DNA of 64,000 bases from Kaiparowitsia implicata GSE-PSE-MK54-09C (GCA_019359435.1 JAHHHI010000076.1:31683-95682), one strand, 5' to 3'; positions 45,282-54,437 are shown, counted from the stretch's first letter. Numbers and translations are program-made. The notes: generated by a model from the letters alone, not told the origin.

Positions 45282-45806
45282 AATGCAGATTCCTTTTGTC
45301 TAAGGGGGTACAGTTTGTAACCTTTCACTCATTGTCTCATAAAGCCCACTATTCCGAGAGGGATGTCGATGTATCGTGCCTAAACGTAAGACCTGTTTTC
45401 GGTTTGGTTGGTTTTTGGGTTTGATCCAGTTTTTGATCCAGTTAAAGTTTGGCAGATAATCCCTTTAGTAGAGAGCTACTTAAGGCTAGGCAGAGGAGAG
45501 TGGGCCACCCGGTGGTGAAATCCACTTAAATTCCCGTTCTACGGCAATGCTCAGCCAAGACAGACCTAAGGGTTTAGGGCTAGATGATTGAGGTGTAGGT
45601 TCCTTAACAGTATCGGGTCAACATTAAGAAGATGTGAGTACTGGGAGAGAAGAGGATGAGTGCGGCGATCGCCCGACCTCCAAGTATCTTCCACTATCTG
45701 ACTAAGAGTGCTTTCTCTCCTTAGCAAACTCTGGTCTAATGAGCGTAACTCTAGAAAAATGTTACGACGTTGGGATGTTATCTGAGTATCTCTCTTCACG
45801 CAGCCT
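45282..45806. other. Intergenic region between divergent genes
   Basis: A 525-bp spacer. I see a GGTTTTTGGGTTTGATCCAGTTTTTGATCCAG partial duplication near 45412-45440, with no clear promoter and no supported gene. A minus-strand frame across 45566-45862 is considered and rejected. Confidence 0.4.
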
Positions 45807-46124
45807 ATGGATAGTTTGCTTAACCTGTTTTTTACGGTTCTGAGTTTGGCGATTCGCGGCATTCAGCCTATCTTGGTGCCTTTGTGCTTTGTATGCGCTT
45901 GGGCTTTTATGGGGTTGATTGGCTGGAATTTGTGGTCTGCTATGCGAGAGGGCGTGAGCCAAGCGCAGCAGATGCACCGCATCCCCTGCTCAGAGTGCCG
46001 ATTTTTTACAGGGGACTATCATTTGAAGTGTACGGTGCATCCCGATCGGGCATTGTCAGAGGAGGCCATAGACTGTCCGGACTTTGAAGCTGTCAATTCG
46101 ATGGGATTGCCAACGCTACGGTAA
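45807..46124 (+). CDS. Small membrane protein with C-terminal cysteine motif
   Basis: Conserved-looking cyanobacterial protein, 105 residues. One or two hydrophobic helices at about 5-45 (LFFTVLSLAIRGIQPILVPLC and AWAFMGLIGWNLW) are followed by a cytosolic tail with four Cys (IPCSECRFFTGDYHLKCTVHP, then EAIDCPDF) that could bind a metal ion. It lies 18 bp before yidD on the same strand, so the pair is probably one transcript. Function unknown. Confidence 0.75.
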   Translation: MDSLLNLFFTVLSLAIRGIQPILVPLCFVCAWAFMGLIGWNLWSAMREGVSQAQQMHRIPCSECRFFTGDYHLKCTVHPDRALSEEAIDCPDFEAVNSMGLPTLR

Positions 46125-46142
46125 ATTTGAGCGCTGCGCTGC

Positions 46143-46460
46143 ATGAAACAATTGCTGATTGCATTAATTCGCGTCTATCGAGTGGTGATCTCGCCGTTGT
46201 TTCCACCTGTGTGTCGCTTTCAGCCGACCTGTTCTCAATATGCCATAGAGGCGATCGCTCGCCACGGTAGTCTTAAGGGAGGATGGCTGGCGGCTCAGCG
46301 ATTAGCTCGGTGCCATCCCCTACATCCGGGTGGCTATGACCCAGTGCCTCTGGCAGCAAGGCCGCATCCGCAGTCTTGTGCCTGTGGCGCAACGGCTGAA
46401 GCGCCCGATAGCTCGGAGGTGAAATCGGAGGTGAAATCGAGCGATCGCCGCTCTGATTGA
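46143..46460 (+). CDS. yidD: Membrane protein insertion efficiency factor YidD
   Basis: Small membrane-associated protein, 105 residues, that helps YidC-dependent insertion. The core is complete: [60 protein letters not shown], with the three Cys. The 30-residue tail after the core ([13 protein letters not shown], then [14 protein letters not shown]) is extra and includes a duplicated EVKS. In many bacteria yidD lies between rnpA and yidC; here it is about 12 kb away. Confidence 0.95.
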   Translation: MKQLLIALIRVYRVVISPLFPPVCRFQPTCSQYAIEAIARHGSLKGGWLAAQRLARCHPLHPGGYDPVPLAARPHPQSCACGATAEAPDSSEVKSEVKSSDRRSD

Positions 46461-46612
46461 GGAGCTGCCTTTCCCAATCGTTCCTTTGAAATCGCTCCTT
46501 CTGGCCTTGATTTGAGAATTTTGCTATTTATCGCCGCAATTCTTGCTAGTGTTAAACCTTTAAAGTCTGGTGAGCCGAAATCGCGGCAATAATCGCTATG
46601 GCATGGGGATGA

Positions 46613-46702
46613 GGGTGATGCTCTAGACCTGTGGTCAGGGTTGCTAAACTGCCTAAAGCTTAGGGCATTCAGAATTATCATCCACGTGTCTACAACACAA
46701 CC
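46613..46702 (+). repeat. 90-bp direct repeat, copy A
   Basis: Starts GGGTGATGCTCTAGACCTGT and ends GTCTACAACACAACC. It matches 47512-47601 with about seven mismatches by eye. It contains a GACC-TGT-GGTC dyad. Non-coding. Confidence 0.75.
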
Positions 46703-47292
46703 GTTGATTCTAGTAATCTTTTTTGAGAATAACTCAAAACATAAATGTCTCAATATGGGTCTTTGGGTATCGGTTTAAGTCTCAAAAAGAGCTAATGAGT
46801 CTTGGATTTAGATTTTTGTAGTTTTATTCTGGAACTAAAAATCTCAAAAAAAGATTGGCTTGACAAAGGGCAAGTATTTTTAAGGGTAGCTTCATCCTTT
46901 CAATATTAATTTGCGACTTGGTTAGCTCATAATGAGTCTAGTCAAAAGATTTCTGAATCTTATATGAGATAGATGACACCTAGTTTGTCTTATTGTTGGA
47001 TTAGCTTTCGCATAGTAAGTCCAATAAAAATACTGTCAAGTCTTGAATTGAGACTATTTTTGGGTGAGAAGGTTTGCTTCTAGAGGGGTAAGTTTATGCG
47101 GTTGTGGTGTGGAGGGGCGATCGCACAGGGTCGCAGAGCGATCTCGGCTGAGCCAAGAGAATGGAGCTGATGCCTGGCATCGCACCGTTGCTGAAATTAG
47201 TTAGGCGTCAGCGCTCCAAAAAATAGTCCAAATTTAGTCCATTTAAAAATATTTATTTCTAAAAACCTTTTAGGGCAAGGCTTTTAGGCTTC

Positions 47293-47321
47293 CGCTTATT
47301 TGCGTTATCCGCAAATAAGCG
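47293..47321. repeat. 12-bp perfect inverted repeat
   Basis: Arms CGCTTATTTGCG (47293-47304) and CGCAAATAAGCG (47310-47321) with loop TTATC, 25 bp before a second, longer inverted repeat. Confidence 0.55.
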
Positions 47322-47346
47322 AAGGCTAGTATCTCCATGCCTGTTT

Positions 47347-47399
47347 TGTGTTTTCAAGCATATCTTGTCCAAAACGGACAAGATATGCTTGAAAACACA
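47347..47399. repeat. 24-bp perfect inverted repeat
   Basis: Arms 47347-47370 and 47376-47399 are exact reverse complements around AAAAC. No annotated gene ends within about 400 bp, so this is not an obvious terminator; it supports an RNA or mobile-element origin for the segment. Confidence 0.6.
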
Positions 47400-47511
47400 G
47401 TAGCTATGGCCCCTCCCCCCCTGTGACAACAACAGATGAGACAGCTAAGCCAGTCCAAATTAGAGTAGAAGGAACGGTTAACGAGGAGCGGTTGTACCAA
47501 TAGCTTCATTC

Positions 47512-47601
47512 GGGTGATGTTCTAGACCTGTGGTCAGGGTTGCTAAACTGCTTAAGGCTTAGGGCATTCAGAATTATCATCCACATGTCTACAACATGAC
47601 C
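47512..47601 (+). repeat. 90-bp direct repeat, copy B
   Basis: Starts GGGTGATGTTCTAGACCTGT and ends GTCTACAACATGACC. It is the partner of 46613-46702 in the same orientation, 899 bp away. Confidence 0.75.
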
Positions 47602-47825
47602 CTTCATTCGTTAAGCCGTTTGACAGATCGGCAACTACGCAAAACTCGAAAATCTTGCTTGGCGCTGTCCGCAGGTGTTAGCTCCACCCACGAACAGCTA
47701 CTACAACACCTAACCCTGAGCCAATAAGGACCAAGTGTAAATTTCACACCAAACAAAGGTTTCAGCGATTTTGGACTAGCTGCCTACGCCTCAAAGCAGC
47801 ATCCCAATCTCTCTCGACAGATCTC

Positions 47826-48353
47826 TCAAAAAACCAGCAGCCCGACTACACCACAGGCTAGAATCACGGCGATAGGATGTAGCTTGCCCTCAAAGGCGAC
47901 TAACACGGCAAAGGCGGCAATACCGATCAACAGGTCAAGCCAGCCCTTGATGGCGATCGCCCCGTAGGACCAAGTGGCATACAGAATCAGGCTCAGAACT
48001 CCCAGTTGAATGCCCTGGCGAATCTTGAACACAGATCGATTGTGGCTAATGCGATCAACAAAAGGAGCCAACCACAATAGAATCAGGATGGCGGGCAGAA
48101 TGACCGCAAAGGTGGCGATGGCCGCCCCCATTACCCCGTTGACCTGAAAACCGACAAAGGTAGCGGCATTGACGGCGATGGGGCCTGGCGTCATCTGGGC
48201 AACGGCCAGCAATGACGCCATTTGATCGAAGGTGAGCCACTGCTGATTCACCACAATCTCGTGCTGAATCAGGGGAATCGTGACCAAGCCGCCACCGTAG
48301 GCCCCGATGCCAATCAACAAAAAACTTCTGAATAGCTGTAATGCTATCTGCAT
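47826..48353 (-). CDS. Short-chain chromate transporter, second half-type
   Basis: Membrane protein, 175 residues, one half-unit of a ChrA-type chromate transporter. It has the CHR pattern FRSFLLIGIGAYGGGLVTIPLIQHEIV, then QQWLTFDQMASLLAVAQMTPGPIAVNAATFVGF, and four or five further helices. Short-chain CHR proteins work as pairs; the partner is encoded 38 bp upstream. The ATG at 48353 is preferred over the GTG two codons earlier. Export of chromate is the known role of the family, though some members carry other oxyanions. Confidence 0.85.
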   Translation of the reverse strand: MQIALQLFRSFLLIGIGAYGGGLVTIPLIQHEIVVNQQWLTFDQMASLLAVAQMTPGPIAVNAATFVGFQVNGVMGAAIATFAVILPAILILLWLAPFVDRISHNRSVFKIRQGIQLGVLSLILYATWSYGAIAIKGWLDLLIGIAAFAVLVAFEGKLHPIAVILACGVVGLLVF

Positions 48354-48391
48354 AGTCACTCTGATAAATTAGCAAAGGGCTGTCAGTCTTA

Positions 48392-48994
48392 TTATTCAGG
48401 TAATAGGTCAGATGGCTGGCTTGGCTTGCACAGCAGGTAACCCAATCCTCCCGTGGCTAGTACCGCCGCCACCGGATGCCACTGCAACCCCGCGACGATG
48501 GCTAGCCCGACAGCACAAACCACGGCATTTTGCCAGTTACGCAAATACCGACGGCCAAAAATGAAGCCCGCAAAGGCCAGTTGCCCTCCAACCGCGATCG
48601 CACAGCCTCGCAAAAAAGCCGCTACCCAGAGATGGTTGAAGTAGAGCAGTGCCACATTGGCAATCAGGAGAATCAACCCAAAAGCAGGCAGAACAGTAGC
48701 GAACACCGCCGTAGCCGCACCAGCCTTCCCTCGCAGACGGCGACCCTGAAGATAGGCCACATTGACAGCAATCGCCCCCGGTACCAGCGTCGCCAGGGAC
48801 ATTTCGGCCATAAAGTCTTCGTCAGTGAGCCACTGACGTTTCAACACAAGCTCATGGCGCATTACCGTGGCCATGGCCAACCCGCCGCCCAAGGTTAATG
48901 AGCCAATTCGAAAAAAGGTCCAAAACAGGATGAGATCAGTGACAGGTCTGCCCTTCTGCTCCCGGTTGTTATGCTGATCGTCATATCGGTTCAT
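48392..48994 (-). CDS. Short-chain chromate transporter, first half-type
   Basis: Membrane protein, 200 residues, the first of two paired half-size CHR proteins. The conserved core is FWTFFRIGSLTLGGGLAMATVMRHELV, LKRQWLTDEDFMAEMSLATLVPGAIAVNVAYLQG, followed by several helices. The first 17 residues are polar (NRYDDQHNNREQKGRP); a GTG start at residue 18 is also possible. The two genes reproduce the two homologous halves of full-length ChrA as separate polypeptides. Confidence 0.85.
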   Translation of the reverse strand: MNRYDDQHNNREQKGRPVTDLILFWTFFRIGSLTLGGGLAMATVMRHELVLKRQWLTDEDFMAEMSLATLVPGAIAVNVAYLQGRRLRGKAGAATAVFATVLPAFGLILLIANVALLYFNHLWVAAFLRGCAIAVGGQLAFAGFIFGRRYLRNWQNAVVCAVGLAIVAGLQWHPVAAVLATGGLGYLLCKPSQPSDLLPE

Positions 48995-49609
48995 ACAAAG
49001 GGTTCGTGAGGGGTTTCATGCCCCTTCATGGTATCGCCATTGCCCCTTGGAGCCTCAGCCGAAGTCTATCCTCATCTGCGCCAGGTGTTCGTTGCTCAGC
49101 CTTTTGCGCTGGCACGGCGGAGGTAGTCTTGCACCGTTGCGCCAGCGCCATAACGCAACTGCGCACGATCTCGTTCTGGTTATACCCCAGTGCATGGAGC
49201 CGTAAAGTTTCTCAAAATCTCACCATTCCATGACTCGTGGTCGAACGCAGTGTATCGGGATCCACCGATGGGAAGGAATGACCTACCGAAGTGGATGGGA
49301 TTTTGCAAGGAGTCGTTTGTGAAGGGAGACACTCAGTAAGATAACTCTGAGTCCTGGTTTAGCGGCCCGCGCTGCAACCCCTCAAGGACAACAAGGGCAT
49401 CTCAGCGATTTTTGCTTGATGAAAACTCGTTAGGTTTGGCAACTGGCACAAAGGGCTTTAGTCCCGATTTAGGCCAAAATTTTGGCTTACTGACACACAG
49501 GTAACCCCATGATATTGCAGTCGAAACTCTTACTATGTTGCCCAAGATGGAAAAAGCCCCAGCATTTGCTGGGGCTTTTATGGCTATCGCTTTGCCTATT
49601 ACTGAGGTA
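48995..49609. other. Intergenic region upstream of chromate genes
   Basis: A 615-bp spacer. Its left part has broken short frames that may be a decayed gene, but I cannot identify it. It carries a GGTTTAGCG core near 49357 and ends with the terminator at 49552-49579. Confidence 0.4.
49552..49579 (-). terminator. Rho-independent terminator of the RTX gene
   Basis: Perfect 12-bp arms AAAAGCCCCAGC and GCTGGGGCTTTT enclose ATTT. Read on the minus strand the stem begins 31 bp after the RTX stop and is followed by a T-run (CTTTTT). Confidence 0.9.
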
Positions 49610-50296
49610 TCACACCCAAGTCACATCCAGAGACGGAACGAAGCTGCCACCTTGAGCATCGTGCAGAATTGCGACCAAGTCACCACCCTTGAAGATGGCT
49701 GCATCCTTCAGCGAGGCACTACCGCCAAAGTGAATATCTTGGAATGTGTAATCACTCTCCTTCCCTTTTAGTTGGATCTTGTCTCCTTCTCCATATTTGA
49801 AGTCCTTGATGATGGCGTATCCTAATCCCATGTAGAAGGTGCCATAGCTATCACCCAACACAAAGGTGTCTGCTCCAGAACCACCCGTCATCTCGTCATA
49901 CTCAGAGGAGTTGTAGGCGTGGCCACCCCCGTTCAGTACGTCGTTGCCTGCACCACCAAACATTTTGTCGGTGCCGGTTCCACCGTAGAGGTAGTCGTTG
50001 CCGTTTTCACCATAGATGAAATCGTTGCCAGAACCGCCATGAATGGTGTCGTGACCGTCGAAGCCTAGCAGCGTGTCGTTGCCAGAACCACCAGAGATGT
50101 AGTCGTCGCCAGTCCAGCCATCAATGTAGTCGTTGCCTGCTTCGCCGTAGAGGTAATCGTTACCGGTTCCACCATCGATTGTGTCGTCGCCGTTCCATCC
50201 AAGGATGGTGTCGTTGCCTGCGTAACCGTTCAGCTTATCGTTGCTGTTGCCGTAGGGGAGTGCATCGATGTAATCGTTACCGATTGTACCTGGCAT
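49610..50296 (-). CDS. RTX-type calcium-binding repeat protein
   Basis: Acidic protein of 228 residues. From the start to about residue 130 it is built of RTX nonapeptides (GGTGNDYLY, GGSGNDTLL, GGSGNDFIY, GGAGNDVLN and similar) that fold into a calcium-binding beta roll. The C-terminal part (TFVLGDSYGTFYMGLGYAIIKDFKYGEGDKIQL) is the usual cap ahead of an uncleaved type I secretion signal. There is no N-terminal signal peptide. No catalytic domain precedes the repeats and no secretion genes are adjacent, so the role (surface layer, adhesion) is open. A strong terminator follows. Confidence 0.9.
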   Translation of the reverse strand: MPGTIGNDYIDALPYGNSNDKLNGYAGNDTILGWNGDDTIDGGTGNDYLYGEAGNDYIDGWTGDDYISGGSGNDTLLGFDGHDTIHGGSGNDFIYGENGNDYLYGGTGTDKMFGGAGNDVLNGGGHAYNSSEYDEMTGGSGADTFVLGDSYGTFYMGLGYAIIKDFKYGEGDKIQLKGKESDYTFQDIHFGGSASLKDAAIFKGGDLVAILHDAQGGSFVPSLDVTWV

Positions 50297-50947
50297 GGAT
50301 TTTTCCTTAATTTATAAATGGGGGCAGTTTACGGAGGTTTCCTTCGGCTTAATGCTTGCCTGTGAACCTCTAAGGAGCTATCGGCACCAAAAACAGCAAT
50401 TACGCAAACTCGTCCACAATTTTCCCAAAGGCTCTACTGTCGGGCGCTGTGGCGATCGCACCTTCGAGGCGAGTAGCAAGCCATGTTTGAGGCCACGAAA
50501 CCACAACAGAACTTTGGGATCTAACGTAGGATTAGGGCTTTCAGCGATCGCCCTGGACAAAACATGCCTTACTTGTCGAACAAAATATGCCCGAAACCAC
50601 AAATGCTCCAGCATATCGTGCAAGCCGCCCGAATTCTATCGAACAAGATTGGCTCAAAAGATGGCTTGAGGTCGCAACCATCCAATCATCAAATTATCCT
50701 GATCTCGCGCAGTGTCGCTGAGCTAACTTTCATCCAACCACAGGGATACCAAAATTGGTCTCACAAGTCTTAAGTTAAGTCTATTTTTAGGACTGACCCT
50801 GCTCAAAATAGACTCAAAATGATTCATGCCTTTCTCGCCTTAAGACATTTGACTTTATCGTTCACAATTTGTAGGGCACTATGCTGCAGCATCTTAAAAA
50901 GTGCAGTTAGATAGTACTAAGCTCCTGTTCTATCTCCATATGCCTCT
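50297..50947. other. Divergent intergenic region
   Basis: A 651-bp spacer between the RTX and TPR genes. It contains AAGTCTATTTTTAGGACT with AAATAGACTCAAAA nearby (about 50775-50820), similar in flavour to motifs in the gene-free segment at 46.7-47.1 kb. No gene is supported. Confidence 0.4.
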
Positions 50948-52129
50948 ATGAGAATCGCCCCACGCGCCTGGCTGCGGCACTGTGTCTCTAGATGGTGGGT
51001 TCGTCAGGGCACGACCCATCTACGCAAGAGCTGCTACCCCCAAGCGATCGCCGCCTTTGCCCGAGCCCTGCCCTACCACCCCAAGCCTGCCGATCTGCTC
51101 TGCCAGCGAGGGCTTGCCCACTGGCGCAACCGCGATAGCGACAGCGCCCTCGCCGACTTTGATCGAGCGATCGCTCTCAATCCTAGCTTTGCCAAGGCCT
51201 ATGGCAATCGTGGGCTAATCTACTATGATCAGGGTAATGTTGACCGTGCTCTGGCTAATTGGAACCTCGCTTTACAGCACCAGCCCACCTATGCCGAAGC
51301 CCGCTACAATCGCGGCCTGCTGCTAGCCCAACAGCAGGACTATCCCAGCGCCCTAATCGACTTCGACCAGGCCCTTAAAGTCAACCCCAATTTGGTGGAG
51401 GCCTATCTCCATCGCGGCGACATTCGAGCTGAATTGGGCGATCGCCTTGGTGCCATCAAAGACTGGGAACTCGCCCTGCTCAACGACCTCAGCCTTGAGC
51501 CCGCGCGAAAACGCCTCCTTGCCGCTCGCAAAGAATCTCGCGACTTAAACCTCTCCAAAACTCTGCAAGATATCCTCAACTCCGACGATCTAACCGTTGA
51601 AGCCCACGTGAATGGCAACCATCTCGATGTCATGATCGATCGCACTCTCGGTGCTGCCGTCAACTACTTCAATCTGGCAAACGAAGTCCGCAAACAACTG
51701 CAAAAGCTACAACTAAACGGCATTCGTCGCTTCCGTTTAATTGGACGTGTGGGCGATCGCGGCCATCCCGAGTGGAACCAAAGCTATACCCTTTACGACA
51801 ACGTGGCCTGTCCCCCGTGCTACTGGGGGCTAGCGGTTCTCTCCACTACGGTTCTCTTCCCTCCCTTAGGCCTAGCGGCTCTGATCTTTGCCGCTCAAAT
51901 CAAACCTAGATTCCGCCGGGGCGACATCGATGCTGCTCAGCACACCTCCAAAATCGTCAAAGCCTTGATTATCCTATCTGGCGGCATCTTCGTGCTGATG
52001 CTGTTAACCCTTATCAGCTATCTAATCATCACCCCATCCGATGCGTGGAATATTCTTCCCGATTTTGACAACTTGCCTACAGGTGGCCCCCGGCGCGGTC
52101 CCTATCAGGGGCAGCTTTTTTCTCGATAG
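50948..52129 (+). CDS. TPR protein fused to a CD225/dispanin-like membrane domain
   Basis: Protein of 393 residues. The N-terminal half has four or five tetratricopeptide repeats (about 25-175; for example AYGNRGLIYYDQGNVDRALANW, ARYNRGLLLAQQQDYPSALIDF, AYLHRGDIRAELGDRLGAI). A conserved linker (about 195-280) follows, then two membrane helices joined by a basic loop (WGLAVLSTTVLFPPLGLAAL, FAAQIKPRFRRGDIDAAQHTS, then ALIILSGGIFVLMLLTLIS; about 290-365). That tail matches the CD225/dispanin pattern: first helix, amphipathic basic loop with GD-x-x-A, second helix. Role unknown; TPRs may recruit partners to the membrane. Confidence 0.85.
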   Translation: MRIAPRAWLRHCVSRWWVRQGTTHLRKSCYPQAIAAFARALPYHPKPADLLCQRGLAHWRNRDSDSALADFDRAIALNPSFAKAYGNRGLIYYDQGNVDRALANWNLALQHQPTYAEARYNRGLLLAQQQDYPSALIDFDQALKVNPNLVEAYLHRGDIRAELGDRLGAIKDWELALLNDLSLEPARKRLLAARKESRDLNLSKTLQDILNSDDLTVEAHVNGNHLDVMIDRTLGAAVNYFNLANEVRKQLQKLQLNGIRRFRLIGRVGDRGHPEWNQSYTLYDNVACPPCYWGLAVLSTTVLFPPLGLAALIFAAQIKPRFRRGDIDAAQHTSKIVKALIILSGGIFVLMLLTLISYLIITPSDAWNILPDFDNLPTGGPRRGPYQGQLFSR

Positions 52130-52155
52130 CAGGGCTTAACCCGAACTCAGGTTAT

Positions 52156-53181
52156 CTACCGCAACCACAATTCCATCGGCTCTGTTGTCTTCACTACCTG
52201 CATTCCCGCCGCCGCAAATCGGGCATAGGCTTCATCCGCCGACTCCGTAAAGTCTACAACCTCGGGTACCACTACGGGAGAGGTGCAATCCTCCAGCAGA
52301 TACACCCGCTGCGCCAGTTTCGGATCACGCATCTGAATTTCACTCAGCAAGTTATCCACTGTCCACGCAACGCAGTGGCTCTTGGCCTGTCCAGCGACAA
52401 TCACTGCATCAAACTCCAACAGCCAGTCGATCAATGCTGAATTTTTTTGGGCGATCGCCCGCTGCGTTTGATCCGTCATCACCTCCGGTTGCAGCACTGA
52501 GTAGTTTTCCGTCAGTGGATTGCTGCCCTTAATCTCAAATCGAGTTTGGCGACCCCGAGCGATCGCATGAAAGAAGCACGCCTCCTCCACCGCCGCCACC
52601 AGCGCATGGCCCACCCCTCCCAGCATCGAATGGTACGGCCAGATCGTCAGCGGAAACTGACCAGACTCGTCGAGCGATCGCACATAGTGCAGCGCATACG
52701 ACTGCAACTGCGCCACATTTCCGCCAGAGAGTTGAGGGGCGATCGCCGGATTCACCATCCACACCCCCTGCTCCACATCCGCCAGCGAAATCATCGTCAT
52801 CGCTCCCGGGTACTCCCCCGCCCCATTCACCCAAAAAATAGAGTGAAAAATCTGCATAGCCGTATGCGTATCTAGCGTCACCGCAATGTCCGTAATTCGT
52901 CCCAAATTCTCATAGAGAAATCGGCACAGCCGCCGATTATCCTCCACAGCGCCCACCCCCGAGCGCCCACCTACAAACAACTCCGAACCCGGAATGCAAA
53001 ACGTATTCTGCACATCAATCGCCAACAGGCAAATCCGCTGTGCATCATCCGCTGCGGCCACAATGCCGTGCTGCACCGCCCAATCCGCAGCCTCCACCGC
53101 CCGCGCTTGATACGGCACACGCCACACCTCCCCAACCTGCGATGGGTCAAAGTGCGCCGGAATTGGAAGCTGCGTCATCAT
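52156..53181 (-). CDS. Isochorismatase-family cysteine hydrolase
   Basis: Soluble amidohydrolase, 341 residues, of the nicotinamidase/isochorismatase fold. The catalytic Asp is in LLAIDVQNTFCIPG (about 60), the LDTHTAMQIFHSIFW segment follows, and the catalytic Cys is in VAGQAKSHCVAWTVDNLL near 275. At 341 residues it is longer than a typical nicotinamidase (about 200), having an expanded middle. The ATG at 53181 has GGAG 8 bases upstream; a TTG frame to 53229 is rejected. Substrate unknown; nicotinamide or another amide is possible. Confidence 0.85.
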   Translation of the reverse strand: MMTQLPIPAHFDPSQVGEVWRVPYQARAVEAADWAVQHGIVAAADDAQRICLLAIDVQNTFCIPGSELFVGGRSGVGAVEDNRRLCRFLYENLGRITDIAVTLDTHTAMQIFHSIFWVNGAGEYPGAMTMISLADVEQGVWMVNPAIAPQLSGGNVAQLQSYALHYVRSLDESGQFPLTIWPYHSMLGGVGHALVAAVEEACFFHAIARGRQTRFEIKGSNPLTENYSVLQPEVMTDQTQRAIAQKNSALIDWLLEFDAVIVAGQAKSHCVAWTVDNLLSEIQMRDPKLAQRVYLLEDCTSPVVVPEVVDFTESADEAYARFAAAGMQVVKTTEPMELWLR

Positions 53182-53804
53182 CGGTATCACTCCAGAATCA
53201 CATCTGGTTCCATATAGAGCATCAGTCAAAGGCCACGCCTGGCCTGCGGCATTTTAGGGACATGGAAATGATCATGCAGAGAAAACGCCTCCACAACTGC
53301 CCCGCGAGCCGCCGCAAACCTCCATTAGTGCCACTTGAAGCATCAATTGCATTTACAGGATTTGTTTTGGTAGTTTTTACCAAAACAAATCCTGCTCCTA
53401 TTATGCCGTAAATAGTTTCCCCCATCAAACGCACTCTTCCAAGCGCAAGGGCATAGCCTAAACCAATGCATCAGAGCCGTAGCAGAAGTTTCACGCTACG
53501 AGATTAAACCCTTGTCAACTTCTAATCCCTCAGGACTGCTCGATCCATGCATCCAAATCTAGGATGCCGCCGTATTACTCATGAGACCATTCAAGCAGCT
53601 AGCCCTTGGGGAATCACTTTCCCAGGGGCTTTCCTAAGCCTTCTTCAGAACGCTCTAATGCGTCAACGAACCTAGATGTAGAACCTGTGCTGTCTTACAC
53701 TTGGGTGGCACAAGCTCTACATTTTCGGCCTCATCTCTGACCCACGCAAGGGGCCTGCTAACTCAAGGTCTACTCACTTATCTGAATCACCGAGTAAACG
53801 AATC
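53182..53804. other. Divergent intergenic region with hairpin
   Basis: A 623-bp spacer holding the 17-bp stem-loop at 53356-53394 and, presumably, both divergent promoters. No gene is supported. Confidence 0.45.
53356..53394. repeat. 17-bp perfect stem-loop
   Basis: Arms CAGGATTTGTTTTGGTA (53356-53372) and TACCAAAACAAATCCTG (53378-53394) around GTTTT. It lies between divergent genes, so it is not a terminator of either neighbour. Confidence 0.6.
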
Positions 53805-54437
53805 ATGAAACAACTTCGCAACCTATTTAATATCATTCTGGGAATAGCGACTTGCCTGCTGGTTGTGGCCCTATCCACGCCGGCCTTTAGCCGCAGCGCT
53901 ACCCACCTAATGCAGCCTCTGCGCTCCGACATTCCCACAGTAGAGCAATATGCTCAGGCCGACCTAGCCCAGGCAGAAGCCAGCGTCATTGCCCAAGGTT
54001 TCGCCGACACTAGCATGACTCGCTATATCGGCATTCTCAGCAAAGGCGATATCGTCCCCACCCAGCCCAACACAGACGCCTTTGGCACGGCTGGGGCTGT
54101 TCTCACGGGTAACATCCTGACCATTCGGGGTGATTTTCGCAACCTCTCTAGTGCCCTGCGCGATTACGCCACAGATCCGCTCGACCCGCCCAACCCCAAC
54201 ATCACGTCTGCAATTCATGTTCACCAGGGCGACGCCACTGAAAATGGCCCGTTCCAATATGCCCTAGAAGTCATGCTAGATGATAGCGGGTCTAAAGGGC
54301 GCTTTGGCGGGGAATATACCCTGACCAGCGAGCAACTGCAGGCATTGTCTAACGGCATGCTCTATCTAGATATTCACACGACTCGCTTTCGCGCGGGTGA
54401 ACTGCGTGGTGTGCTGCAACCCATGATGATGCCCTGA
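53805..54437 (+). CDS. Exported CHRD-domain protein
   Basis: Secreted protein, 210 residues. Signal peptide MKQLRNLFNIILGIATCLLV with cleavage near TPAFS. The mature part is a CHRD (chordin-like) domain: GNILTIRGDFRNLSSALRDY, AIHVHQGDATENGPFQYAL, YTLTSEQLQALSNGMLYLDIHT and the ending FRAGELRGVLQP, which is the CHRD hallmark. The function of bacterial CHRD proteins is unclear. Upstream of an ECF sigma and anti-sigma gene on the same strand, it is a good candidate for part of their regulon. Confidence 0.88.
   Translation: MKQLRNLFNIILGIATCLLVVALSTPAFSRSATHLMQPLRSDIPTVEQYAQADLAQAEASVIAQGFADTSMTRYIGILSKGDIVPTQPNTDAFGTAGAVLTGNILTIRGDFRNLSSALRDYATDPLDPPNPNITSAIHVHQGDATENGPFQYALEVMLDDSGSKGRFGGEYTLTSEQLQALSNGMLYLDIHTTRFRAGELRGVLQPMMMP

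Larger units (their letters stand above)
46461..47825. other. Long gene-free segment with direct repeats, AT-rich
   Basis: 1365 bp without a supported gene, the longest gap in the window. It holds two copies of a 90-bp direct repeat (46613-46702 and 47512-47601), two inverted repeats (47293-47321 and 47347-47399), and an AT-rich middle (about 46700-47080) dotted with GTCTCAA/TTGAGAC motifs, including a TTTTGAG/CTCAAAA dyad at 46721-46739. It may be a decayed insertion or a non-coding RNA region. Confidence 0.6.

Noticed and set aside
45566..45862. Minus-strand ORF of 98 codons in the spacer before the small membrane protein gene
   Set aside because: It overlaps the start of the plus-strand gene, has no ribosome site and no recognisable motif; a decayed gene cannot be excluded.
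46334..46753. Minus-strand ORF of 139 codons
   Set aside because: It runs antisense through yidD and into the repeat; the composition is not protein-like and no domain is recognised.
43385..47399. CRISPR array
   Set aside because: The inverted repeats in this part have unrelated sequences and no regular spacing; no repeat-spacer pattern is present in the window.
49006..49233. Possible gene remnant upstream of the chromate genes
   Set aside because: Short pieces in several frames look somewhat protein-like (for example AEVYPHLRQVFVAQPFALARRR), but stop codons intervene and no family could be named.
50378..50623. Minus-strand ORF of 81 codons between the RTX and TPR genes
   Set aside because: No known family, no ribosome site, and a composition rich in Cys/Trp/Arg as in chance frames.
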